From assembly GCA_963422655.1 (NCBI GenBank), contig OY730440.1, forward strand, positions 2,046,001 to 2,110,000: a stretch of DNA of 64,000 bases. The letters are read 5' to 3'. Positions 9,901 through 17,044 of the stretch are shown here, piece after piece. Under the pieces are notes generated by a model that searched no databases, was not told where the DNA came from, and saw nothing but the letters and a program-made list of their open reading frames with translations. The translations under genes were made by a program, and so were the position numbers. This DNA is from CATQHS01 sp963422655 (GTDB taxonomy: Bacteria > Actinomycetota > Acidimicrobiia > Acidimicrobiales > Aldehydirespiratoraceae). Numbering within the stretch: position 1 is the stretch's first letter; each line of letters starts with the position of its first letter.

Positions 9901-9913
9901 CATCGATGCCTGA
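6905..9913 (+). CDS. Two-domain GT2 glycosyltransferase
   Basis: This 1002-residue protein has two GT-A domains. The N-terminal one (about 20-280) shows FVTVVVSYYQAPEALALTL, VIVVDDGSD, the DxD-like FLDCDMLPE and WGTEDIEFGFRA, a good GT2 signature. The C-terminal one (about 770-1000) shows VSVLLPTRRPASL, FDDDDVYG and GGWQPRPDSVDKALVDDI. Between them lies a basic linker built from six 12-base units (8504-8575) giving repeated (I/P/N/T)RRL, and a short (DT)n run near residue 690. Overlap with the upstream membrane glycosyltransferase suggests a shared pathway. Both domains look intact, so it could add two sugars in turn; that is inference. Confidence 0.85.
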   Translation: MTEPAPPAEVIGNDWPSLAVDPLESWTPRRFVTVVVSYYQAPEALALTLAALEGQTYPPELFEVIVVDDGSDPPLAPISDTPLSVRVVHQPDLGFGLARARNTGARAAGGEILVFLDCDMLPEAGWLAAHARWHHAASDVISIGFRSHVEVTDLDPVNIRSRPGSLADLFEGRSQNRPEWIEFHMVRTAHLTSDADDLFRVVTGGNFGISRAFFETVGGFDETFTQWGTEDIEFGFRAFTRGGLLVPVRDAFCWHQGPGAAPDAEDRANLDFQRAKIAHLIAHHSFRRDRAGRSFTVPQYVVTVGQGSAPAEAIFETVEGVLASTVHDLVVWVEMPADAVTGAGDGPAGAVYGWLRYQFEPDPRVWFGPIGGALDCFPTSSFHVTIPAGITVGPILVRCLRWALSTAASGTARLDDGSEVSITRTWALHRARRTGLALVEVGDVMRLSPTGLGLAFGLRSVLVRLSTRRYFRWFRRFKTWALGAKPVAESKGHRRRPRSSRISILCRMLIQIRRPADLRQVLGWVGRGVRDQIIRRLIRRLIRRLPRRLNRRLTRRLVLPPGSPTDYLDISAIGPSVPARPIGSASVPEVPVQLSVPALDPTVVNPIGWTPDFDDTVVALGPPELLPLDVRARTTAALRPPAGSLEGMRRAHHVEDVAAYHDGVIQRATTLVELAAAGVVVHLADTDTDTDTFPGLRGYLGAELHRLMTASDIEGFDRHRRELVSICMRRAALRDHCLRSRAAQARALAAGIETRASDGGSITVPAGPAWPPEVSVLLPTRRPASLSAAIDNVARQTYPRLELVLALHGDGFDTDALQSLIAGLDFGVQVVPVVGTLPLGRVLDAAVSASSGALLTKFDDDDVYGAEHVWDLVLAHEYSGAELVAKGAEYVYLAASDQTIHRFGGRGERFSLRPTVAGGAMLIAAQDLAAAGGWQPRPDSVDKALVDDIVRTGGRVYRTHGAGYVLVRHGVDHTWPAEDSYFLDQATLVRPGRNLTLAGIDA
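8504..8575 (+). repeat. Six tandem 12-base units inside the GT2 gene
   Basis: Six consecutive 12-base units of the form (atc/ccc/aac/acc)CGCCGTCTC lie in frame and encode a repeated x-R-R-L tetrapeptide. The first three units are identical and the others differ only in the leading bases. The product is a strongly basic, possibly helical linker between the two glycosyltransferase domains. In-frame copy-number change would be tolerated. Confidence 0.9.
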
Positions 9914-9988
9914 TGCACGCCCGACTCACCGTTCTGGCTGCTGCCTCGGGGGTCTGGTACACTTCAGCAACGTTGCGCCGGTACATTG

Positions 9989-10017
9989 TTGCTGTAGTGT
10001 GACATCGTTGTTAAACT
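9989..10017 (+). promoter_or_regulatory. Candidate sigma-70 promoter for the SLH protein gene
   Basis: TTGCTG (9989-9994) and TAAACT (10012-10017) are separated by exactly 17 bases, a good match to a housekeeping promoter. The leader to the first possible start codon would be about 110 bases. This AT-richer stretch stands out from the surrounding GC-rich sequence. Judged by eye only. Confidence 0.4.
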
Positions 10018-10119
10018 TCCGCAGACTGGTTACAGGCTTCGTCAGGGGTTGATTTGATGTGATCGAGCCGAAGGTGTGTTACATTGACTAATCGTGTTGG
10101 CCTAGGGTCAATTCAGGAA

Positions 10120-10190
10120 AGGAGGGGCCCCATGCCCCAGCTAGAGGGGCAAACGCCCCCGGTAGTGAAAAAGGAGGGGTTCATGCCCCA
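10120..10190 (+). promoter_or_regulatory. Duplicated translation start region
   Basis: Two almost identical initiation sites lie 51 bases apart in the same frame: AAAGGAGGGGcccCATGCCCCAG (ATG at 10132) and AAAGGAGGGGttCATGCCCCAA (ATG at 10183). A short GC hairpin (GGGGC-aaac-GCCCC, about 10145-10158) sits between them. Only the second gives a proper signal peptide. The first may be a leader that couples or meters translation, or a recent small duplication. Confidence 0.6.
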
Positions 10191-12507
10191 ACTCAAAAAG
10201 CGGCGTACCAGGAAGCTGAGTTCGCACTTGGCCTTGCTGGGTGCCGTAGCCATAGTGGCTTCTGTCCTCGCCGTTGGAACCTCACCGGTTACGGCCAAGG
10301 AGGGAACCCCCGAGGCGCAAGCCGGGTACTCGGCTTGCGTCGGTCCGGCTTCGGCTGACGCCGGTTTCGAAGACGTTACCGCCGGTAGCACTCACGACGC
10401 CGCCGTCAACTGCATCGCCTACTACGGGATCACCGTGGGTAAGACGGAAAAGACGTTTGCCCCCAGTGACAATATCACCCGCCGCCAGTTGGCGGTGATG
10501 CTGACGCGGGCGGCCGGTCCAGCCGATGTCACTTTGGGTGATGGCGAATCCGTAGGTTTCTCCGACATCGAGGAAATACCCGAGGACGTGCAGGAGGCCA
10601 TCAACCAGATGGCTGGCCTGGGCATCATGAAAGGCACAACGGGAACGACCTTCGACCCGAGCGGTATCGTGTCCCGGGCCGACATTGTCGAGGCCTTGGC
10701 CCGGTTCCTGAGCAATGCCAAGACCGGTCCCGGCGGTTCTTCCGTCAAGGTGGCTCCCAACGGCAAAGTAACTATCAAGACGGGTAGCGAAGACATAACC
10801 ATCGACGAGACCTTCCGTGATCTCGGCCCGGTGACTTTTGCCGCCCATCAAGCCATCTTGGCCATGGCCGAACTGGGTGTGGCCGCGGGTAAAGGTGACG
10901 GGGTCTTCGCTCCGGCCGCGAACGTGACCCGGGCCCAAGCTGCCGCCTTCATAACCCGGACTCTTGATCATACCAACATACGTCCCGCCGGTCTCACTTT
11001 ACAGGCCTCGAAATCGGCTGCAGAAGCCGGTGATGAGATCACTCTGGCTATCTCGGTGCGGGGAGAAGATTTCGCTCCCGTCGACGAAGCTCCCATTGAT
11101 GTGTTCAAGCATGCCACGGCCAGTACCGATAAGCCTTTCAAGGCTGATGGCACATGCGATACCAGCGTCGTCACCACTGAGGAATCCAATACTGCCTGCA
11201 AGATTGATGTAGACGAAGAGACCACCGAGGATGATGGCAACCTCATGATGGACGACGTCGAAGTCAATGGTGATACTATGTTCTACGCTTGGACCGGTAA
11301 GTCGAGTTCCTCGCTGGACTGGGACAATGATGCGGTGTCCAAGGACAACACTGTTGTCTCCGACGCGGCATCGGTCAGTATCACCATCAATGCGACTCCG
11401 GACTTGGTTAAGGTTTCCGTCAGTGGCTCGGAGAATTCCGCCACCGGGGAGAAAACTTTCAAATTGGGAACAACAGATAAAACTGTTGAGTACAACCGCA
11501 CTGTCAAGTACGGCACTGCGGTGAAGGTTGCGATCCAGCTCATGGAGAAGGAGAAACAGGCCAAGATTTCTGGCTATACCTACCAGTGGCGAGTCACAGG
11601 ATATCAAGCCGCCACTACCACGGTTAAATCGGCTAAGGTACTGGTCGGAAAACTGATCGAGACCACTGCGTGGAAGACGATCACCACCGATGACGACGGT
11701 ATGGCCACATTTGAGCTCCCCTCCACCCCAGATCCGGACAAGAAGGGGGACGATTTCACGACTTGGACGTACGAAATCGAAGCCACGGGTGCTACTGCCA
11801 AGAAGGGTATAACCATTTCGAACAGCACAGGAACAGTAATGTTCGATGATGACGACCCCGAATCCGAGGACGGTAAGTTGAGACTCAGTTTGAGCCAGCC
11901 TTATACCAGAGCGGGTGCCAACTCGAGCGTGAAGCTGACAGCCACGGTCACCGACCAGTACGGCGGCCCCCTGAAGGACATAGAGGTAAGGTTCTTTTCT
12001 AAAGAAGGCGAAAAGGACAAGGAATCTCTGAGCGCAAAGGTTCTTGACACCAAGTCCAACGGTACCAGGTCACTCACTGCCACCGGTCCTAAGGATGCAG
12101 GTACCACTGAATATATGGTGGACGCAGACCTGATTAAAGGCGAGGAAGCAGCATCTAGTTCGATGACTCACTACTGGGTTGAGGATCCGAAGGTTGATGC
12201 TGCTGATGGCGGTGCGGATGCACTACCTGAGGATGCACAGAAAATTTTGGTTCCGGCTTTCGCTAACAATGAGCTAGTGGTTGGAGAAGGGTCACCGATG
12301 GTTTTCAAGTACAGAATCGGTGATCAGTTCAAGTTGGACGGTAAGTCCCTGTCACTAGCTGCATTCGAAACCGAGTACGGCAAGCATGTGGAAGCTCAGA
12401 AGAAGGCGAAAAGTGATTGCCTCGGTGATGTGACGGTGACCCAGTACAACACCAAGAAGGGTCTGTCCGCCTTTGAGGTAGACACCTCTAAGTGTACTAA
12501 GACCTGA
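10183..12507 (+). CDS. Secreted SLH-domain surface protein
   Basis: This protein of about 774 residues has an n-region KKRRTRK, a hydrophobic stretch LALLGAVAIVASVLAVG and a likely signal peptidase site after SPVTA. Three S-layer-homology-like repeats follow (about 47-110, 122-178 and 208-262), each with the pattern of a conserved aromatic/Asp start and an NITRRQLAV- or NVTRAQAAA-type end. The remaining 500 residues are acidic, Thr/Ser-rich and probably beta-sandwich (Ig-like). Start 10183 gives a textbook signal peptide. A second start at 10132 with its own ribosome site would add 17 residues. Codon use is less GC-rich than in neighbours, as is common for abundant or exchanged surface proteins. 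A role as an S-layer or cell-wall protein is inferred. Confidence 0.82.
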   Translation: MPQLKKRRTRKLSSHLALLGAVAIVASVLAVGTSPVTAKEGTPEAQAGYSACVGPASADAGFEDVTAGSTHDAAVNCIAYYGITVGKTEKTFAPSDNITRRQLAVMLTRAAGPADVTLGDGESVGFSDIEEIPEDVQEAINQMAGLGIMKGTTGTTFDPSGIVSRADIVEALARFLSNAKTGPGGSSVKVAPNGKVTIKTGSEDITIDETFRDLGPVTFAAHQAILAMAELGVAAGKGDGVFAPAANVTRAQAAAFITRTLDHTNIRPAGLTLQASKSAAEAGDEITLAISVRGEDFAPVDEAPIDVFKHATASTDKPFKADGTCDTSVVTTEESNTACKIDVDEETTEDDGNLMMDDVEVNGDTMFYAWTGKSSSSLDWDNDAVSKDNTVVSDAASVSITINATPDLVKVSVSGSENSATGEKTFKLGTTDKTVEYNRTVKYGTAVKVAIQLMEKEKQAKISGYTYQWRVTGYQAATTTVKSAKVLVGKLIETTAWKTITTDDDGMATFELPSTPDPDKKGDDFTTWTYEIEATGATAKKGITISNSTGTVMFDDDDPESEDGKLRLSLSQPYTRAGANSSVKLTATVTDQYGGPLKDIEVRFFSKEGEKDKESLSAKVLDTKSNGTRSLTATGPKDAGTTEYMVDADLIKGEEAASSSMTHYWVEDPKVDAADGGADALPEDAQKILVPAFANNELVVGEGSPMVFKYRIGDQFKLDGKSLSLAAFETEYGKHVEAQKKAKSDCLGDVTVTQYNTKKGLSAFEVDTSKCTKT

Positions 12508-12516
12508 CCTGAAAGA

Positions 12517-12540
12517 ACGCCGGTACACACTCCCCGGCGT
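12517..12540 (+). terminator. Hairpin just after the SLH gene
   Basis: ACGCCGG (12517-12523) pairs with CCGGCGT (12534-12540) around a 10-base loop, ten bases after the stop. It has no U tract. It may work with the larger hairpin next to it. Confidence 0.45.
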
Positions 12541-12553
12541 AACCCAACCAACC

Positions 12554-12587
12554 CGGGAAGGCCTCGGCATCAGCCGGGGTCTTCCCG
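12554..12587 (+). terminator. Strong GC hairpin terminator after the SLH gene
   Basis: CGGGAAG (12554-12560) pairs with CTTCCCG (12581-12587), and the stem continues inward through CCtCGGC against GCCGgGG with small bulges around an ATCA loop. It lies 47 bases after the stop and well before the next gene. No clear U run follows, which is common in high-GC actinobacteria. Confidence 0.6.
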
Positions 12588-12702
12588 CGTCTGGGGCGCC
12601 TATTCGCCTCGCCTTCGCCAGCCAATGCTCTAATGCCCGAACGAAAGGTTAGGGCGACTACCGAATGGACCGGGTCGAGTCTTCTCGGCCAGACTGTGAG
12701 CC

Positions 12703-14274
12703 ATGCCCGATCTCCCCCGGACCGTCACTCGCACTGCCGCCACCGGAATGGTCTCCACTATCGATCACCTAGCCACCGCCGCCGGGGTGGACCTGCTGCG
12801 TAGGGGTGGGTCCGCCGCCGACGCCACCGTGGGCGCCAACGCCGTACTGGCCGTGGTCGCCCCCCACGCCTGTGGCCTCGGCGGCGACGCCTGGGCCTTG
12901 GTCCACGACGGCGCCGGACCCCCCACCGCTCTCGATGCGGCCGGTTTCGCCGGGTCCGGTGCCGACCTCGAGCGGGTCCGAGCCCAGGGCCATCGGCGGA
13001 TCCCGCTGCGAGGCCACGTCGCTTCGGTCACCGTGCCCGGTGCCGTGGACGGCTGGCTGGCCCTGCACCAGCGTTACGGTCGGCTGCCCTTGGCTCAGAT
13101 CTTCGCCGAGGCCGTCCGCATGGCTTCGGACGGGTTCACCGCCTCGCCCCATCTGGCCGCCCGGGCCTCAGAAGTGGCCGACGTCGAGGGCAACACCGAC
13201 ATACCGGCCGGATTGCGGGCCGGCCAGATTGTTCGTCGGCCCGGCACGGCTCAGGCCCTGACCGCAATCGCCGAGCAGGGCCGGGCCGGCTTCTACGAAG
13301 GTGAGTTCGGCCGGGCCTTGATCGAGCTCGGGGCCGGAGAGTTCTCGGCATCCGATCTCGCCACCCCCATCGCCCGCTGGGTCACACCGGTACGGATCGG
13401 CGCCCTCGGCCATGAGCTGTGGACCGTGCCCCCGCCCTCGCAGGGCTACCTCACCCTGGCTTGTGCCTGGATCGCCGACAGCCTTGATCTCGGCCCCGTC
13501 GCCGACGGCCGGTGGGCTCACCTGCTGGTGGAAGCAGCCTCACAGGCCGCTTACGACCGGCTCGCAGTGTTGCACGAGAGCGCCGACGGCCAAGCCTTGG
13601 TCGACCCGGCCCGGCTCGGACCCCGCCGTGACGGCATCGACGGTGACCGGGCTGCCAACGTCGCTGCTCCCGCCGCTCCCGGCGACACCACCTACCTTTG
13701 CGCCATCGACCGCGACCGCATGGGTGTTTCCCTCATCAACTCCAACGCCAGCGGATTCGGCGCCCATCTGGTGGCCGGTACCACCGGTATCTTCCTCCAC
13801 GACCGTGGCATCGGTTTCAGCCTCGAGTCGGGCCACCCGGCCCGATACGGCCCCGGCCGCCGCCCTCCCCACACCCTGGCGCCGGCTCTGGTCACCCGGC
13901 CCGACGGCACCCTGAGACTGGTGCTGGGCACTATGGGCGGTGATTCCCAGCCTCAGATACTGCTTCAGCTCCTTGTTCGCATACTGGCGATGGGTCAGTC
14001 CCCCGGCCAGGCCGTCAGCGCCGGGCGCTGGGTCCTCGCCCCCGACGGCCCCGGCGACAGCTTCACCACCTGGCAACCCGGACAAGGCCGCAAGGTTGCC
14101 GTCGAGGACCCGGCCTCGGGCTGGCCCACCGCCCTGGCCGAACGGGGTCACACCGTCGAAGTGAACCCCGACGCCGGCTTCGGCCACGCCCACACGATCG
14201 AGGTGACCGAGTGGGGAACGCTGGCCGGGGCCAGCGATCCTCGGGCTCTGGTCGGCGGTGCCTTCGGGCTCTGA
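12703..14274 (+). CDS. Gamma-glutamyltransferase family protein
   Basis: This 523-residue Ntn-hydrolase begins with the family pattern GMVSTIDHLATAAGVDLLRRGGSAADATVGANAVL. The autocatalytic nucleophile is likely Thr329 in GDTTYLCAID (family TTHxS; here the His position is Tyr). NSNASGFGAHLV and the late GGDSQPQILLQLL fit the small-subunit core. There is no signal peptide, so it is probably cytoplasmic. The family hydrolyses or transfers gamma-glutamyl groups, or acts on acylated antibiotics such as cephalosporins; the true substrate is open. It stands alone behind the SLH terminators and precedes the HMG-CoA-synthase-like gene by 27 bases. Confidence 0.85.
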   Translation: MPDLPRTVTRTAATGMVSTIDHLATAAGVDLLRRGGSAADATVGANAVLAVVAPHACGLGGDAWALVHDGAGPPTALDAAGFAGSGADLERVRAQGHRRIPLRGHVASVTVPGAVDGWLALHQRYGRLPLAQIFAEAVRMASDGFTASPHLAARASEVADVEGNTDIPAGLRAGQIVRRPGTAQALTAIAEQGRAGFYEGEFGRALIELGAGEFSASDLATPIARWVTPVRIGALGHELWTVPPPSQGYLTLACAWIADSLDLGPVADGRWAHLLVEAASQAAYDRLAVLHESADGQALVDPARLGPRRDGIDGDRAANVAAPAAPGDTTYLCAIDRDRMGVSLINSNASGFGAHLVAGTTGIFLHDRGIGFSLESGHPARYGPGRRPPHTLAPALVTRPDGTLRLVLGTMGGDSQPQILLQLLVRILAMGQSPGQAVSAGRWVLAPDGPGDSFTTWQPGQGRKVAVEDPASGWPTALAERGHTVEVNPDAGFGHAHTIEVTEWGTLAGASDPRALVGGAFGL

Positions 14275-14301
14275 TCCGGACCGGCGGGCAGAGGATCGGA
14301 T

Positions 14302-15810
14302 ATGCGAGGCATCATCGCCGCCGCCGGTTACGTGCCTTACCACCGCCTCGACCGGGCTGAGATAGCCGCCTTCTTCAGGGCAGACCGAGGCGGCGGTACC
14401 AGAGCCGTGGCTGCCCACGACGAGGACACCACAACCCTGGCCGTGGCCGCGGCCAGCGCCGCCTTGGCCTCCACTGCCGTCCGCGCCGATGCAGTCTGGT
14501 TCGCTACCTCCACCCCGGCCTACCTCGACAAGACCAACGCCACCGCCATCCACGCCGCCCTGGGCCTCGATACTGAGGTGGATGCCCTCGACTTCGGAGG
14601 TGCCATCCGTTCCGGTCTCGGTGCTCTGCGCGCCGCGTTCGAAGGGACCGGTACCACCCTGGTGATCGGTGCCGATGTTCGAGACGGCCGGCCCGGCGGC
14701 ACCGACGAGGCCCAGGCCGGAGACGGAGCCGCGGCCGTGCTGGTGGGCGACGCCGCTTCGCCGACCTCGAGCCGCGCCCCGAGTGGCGGTCCGCTGCTGG
14801 CGGAATACCTGGGCGGCGCCGTACGCACCGTCGAGGTAACCGAACGCTGGCGGCTCCCCGGTGGCCACTCTCAGAGCTGGGAGGAACGCTTCGGTGAGAG
14901 CGTCTACCCGCCGCTGATAGCCGAGACCTGGGTCGACGCTCTGGCCGCGGCCGGTGGTGTGAAGACCAGCGCCGTCGACCGGTTGATCGTCACCGGCCTG
15001 AACCGGCGAGCCGTGACCAGTTCGGTGGCCCGACTCGGTGTAGCCTCCGACCGGGTGGCCGACGACTTGGCCGCCACTGTGGGCAACACCGCTACCGCCC
15101 ATCCGGCCTTGCTGCTCACCGCCGCATTGGAGCAGGCCGAACCCGACCAGTTAATCGCAGTGGTCGGCTTGGCCGACGGGGTGGACGTGATGGTGATGTG
15201 CACCACCGGCGCCGTCACCGAGTGGTTGCCCGACCCCGCTGCCACCGTGGCCGGACAGATCTCAGCCGGTGGGCCGGTGAGCTACAGCCGGTTCCTGGCC
15301 TGGCGGAAACTGATGGCCGTCGAACCCCCCAACCGTCCGCCCCCGGCTCGCCTGTCCGCCCCGGCCGCGTACCGACGGGCGGGCTGGAAGTATGGCTTCG
15401 TCGGGTCCAGAGACCGCTCGTCGCAGATGGTGCACCTACCCCCGGCCCGGGTGGCCGAGCAGGGCGGCGCTGTCGACGACATGGAACCGGCCCCCATGGC
15501 CGCCACGGCCGGTACCGTGATCACCTTCACCATCGACCGGCTGTCCTGGTCGGCCGACCCGCCCGTGATCTTTGCCGTGGTTGATTTCGACGGCGGAGGT
15601 AGGGTGCCGGTCGAGCTCACTGACATCGACCCCGACGAGGTTCATACCGGTATGCGGGTCGAGCCCACCTTCCGCCGGTTGGCCACTGCCGATCAGGTCC
15701 ACAACTACTTCTGGAAGGCTCGCCCTCTACCTATGGAACCGGCCCCACCGACGGCACCGAGCCCGATCGGCTTGGACCTCACCGATACCAACCAAGATCC
15801 GACGCCATGA
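14302..15810 (+). CDS. HMG-CoA synthase-like protein fused to a DUF35 OB-fold domain, catalytic Cys absent
   Basis: This 502-residue protein has a thiolase-superfamily domain of the archaeal HMG-CoA synthase type (1-320) and a C-terminal rubredoxin-like/OB-fold (DUF35) domain (about 335-485, ending HNYFWKARPL). Where the nucleophilic Cys is expected, residues 97-105 read DFGGAIRSG. The only Cys in the protein is at 300, in MCTTG. The DUF35 zinc ribbon also lacks its CxxC pairs (YGFVGSRDRSS). The gene overlaps the thiolase gene by four bases. In archaea, thiolase, HMG-CoA synthase and DUF35 form one complex. Here the two partners are fused and the synthase part looks non-catalytic, perhaps structural or CoA-ester binding. 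Confidence 0.75.
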   Translation: MRGIIAAAGYVPYHRLDRAEIAAFFRADRGGGTRAVAAHDEDTTTLAVAAASAALASTAVRADAVWFATSTPAYLDKTNATAIHAALGLDTEVDALDFGGAIRSGLGALRAAFEGTGTTLVIGADVRDGRPGGTDEAQAGDGAAAVLVGDAASPTSSRAPSGGPLLAEYLGGAVRTVEVTERWRLPGGHSQSWEERFGESVYPPLIAETWVDALAAAGGVKTSAVDRLIVTGLNRRAVTSSVARLGVASDRVADDLAATVGNTATAHPALLLTAALEQAEPDQLIAVVGLADGVDVMVMCTTGAVTEWLPDPAATVAGQISAGGPVSYSRFLAWRKLMAVEPPNRPPPARLSAPAAYRRAGWKYGFVGSRDRSSQMVHLPPARVAEQGGAVDDMEPAPMAATAGTVITFTIDRLSWSADPPVIFAVVDFDGGGRVPVELTDIDPDEVHTGMRVEPTFRRLATADQVHNYFWKARPLPMEPAPPTAPSPIGLDLTDTNQDPTP

Positions 15811-17000
15811 GTTCGCACGGGATCGCCGATCGGGTGGCTGTCATCGGGATGAGCTGCACTCCCTTTGCTGAGCATTGGGACCGCTGCATCGACGACTTGA
15901 TCATCGACGCCGCTACTGCCGCCTACGCCTCGGCCGGGGTGCCCCAGTCCGGCGTCGATGCCTTCTGGTTCGGCACCGCCCAATCGGCTGCCTCCGGGCT
16001 GGGGTTGTCGGGACCGCTGAAGATCCACGGCAAGCCGGTCACCCGGGTCGAGAACTACTGCGCCACCGGATCCGACGCCCTGCGCCAAGCCGCCTACGCG
16101 GTGGCCTCCGGCGCCTACGACGTGGCCATGGCCCTAGGAGCCGAGAAGGTCAAGGACAGCGGCTACCAAGGGCTCAACCCCTTCCCGATACCCGGCGACG
16201 GCACCGGTCGCACTGTCGGAGCGGCCGCCATGTTCAGCCTCATCCTGCCCGCCTACGCGGCTCGCTACGGCGTGGACATCGACGAGTTGCGCTACGCAGT
16301 GGCCCGCATCGCCGAGAAGAACCACCGCAACGGGGCCCGCAATCCCTTGGCCCAGTTTCGCCGGGAGGTCTCGGCCGAGAAGATCTGTGAGATGGCGGCT
16401 GTGGCCGGCCGGCTGTCGGTGTTCGACTGTGCCGGGGTGGCCGACGGAGCTGCCGCCGCCATCGTATGTCGGGCCGAGGACGCACTGAAATACCGGGACG
16501 ATCCCCTGTACGTGAAAGCCCTGGCCTTGGTGACCGGCACCGGGGGCGGGTCACTGGATCCCGACTACGACTACACCACGCTGCCCGAGTGTCACCTGGC
16601 CGCGACCGAGGCCTACGCCCAGGCCCGCATCGACGATCCCCGTACTGCTCTGGCCTTGGCCGAAGTCCACGACTGCTTCACCCCCACCGAGCTGGTGCTC
16701 ATGGAGGATCTGGGCTTCGCGGCGCCGGGCACGGCGTGGCAGGAGGTACTCGACGGCGCTTTCGACTTGGACGGAGACCTGCCCGTCAACACCGACGGTG
16801 GGTTGAAGGCGTTCGGTCATCCGGTGGGGGCCAGCGGTTTGCGGATGCTGTACGAGGTGTGGCTCCAGCTCCGGGGTGAAGCCCCGCCCGGTCGCCGCAT
16901 CCCCTCCAACGGACGTACCCTGGGGCTCACCCACAACCTCGGTGGTTACCCGGGCGAGCTTGTGAGCTTTGTGGGAATCTTCGGTACCGAGCTGGGCTGA
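15807..17000 (+). CDS. Thiolase (SCP2-type acetyl-CoA acetyltransferase)
   Basis: This 397-residue protein keeps the nucleophilic Cys85 in ENYCATGSDAL and a C-terminal GHPVGASGLRM His motif, so unlike its upstream partner it should be active. Length and motifs fit non-decarboxylating SCP2/lipid-transfer-type thiolases that make or break beta-ketoacyl-CoA. Its start overlaps the HMG-CoA-synthase/DUF35 gene by four bases, and a CoA-transferase follows 44 bases later. This suggests a CoA-ester degradation operon. Steroid side-chain or unusual fatty-acid substrates would fit other thiolase-DUF35 pairs, but nothing here fixes the substrate. Confidence 0.88.
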   Translation: MSSHGIADRVAVIGMSCTPFAEHWDRCIDDLIIDAATAAYASAGVPQSGVDAFWFGTAQSAASGLGLSGPLKIHGKPVTRVENYCATGSDALRQAAYAVASGAYDVAMALGAEKVKDSGYQGLNPFPIPGDGTGRTVGAAAMFSLILPAYAARYGVDIDELRYAVARIAEKNHRNGARNPLAQFRREVSAEKICEMAAVAGRLSVFDCAGVADGAAAAIVCRAEDALKYRDDPLYVKALALVTGTGGGSLDPDYDYTTLPECHLAATEAYAQARIDDPRTALALAEVHDCFTPTELVLMEDLGFAAPGTAWQEVLDGAFDLDGDLPVNTDGGLKAFGHPVGASGLRMLYEVWLQLRGEAPPGRRIPSNGRTLGLTHNLGGYPGELVSFVGIFGTELG

Positions 17001-17044
17001 GGTTCCAGACCGGGCTGGAGCTTCGAGCTGAGAGGAATGCCACT

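Noticed and set aside
13540..15102. Long minus-strand open frame of about 520 codons
   Set aside because: It is antisense to the gamma-glutamyltransferase and HMG-CoA-synthase-like genes and is Gly/Gln-rich with no motif.
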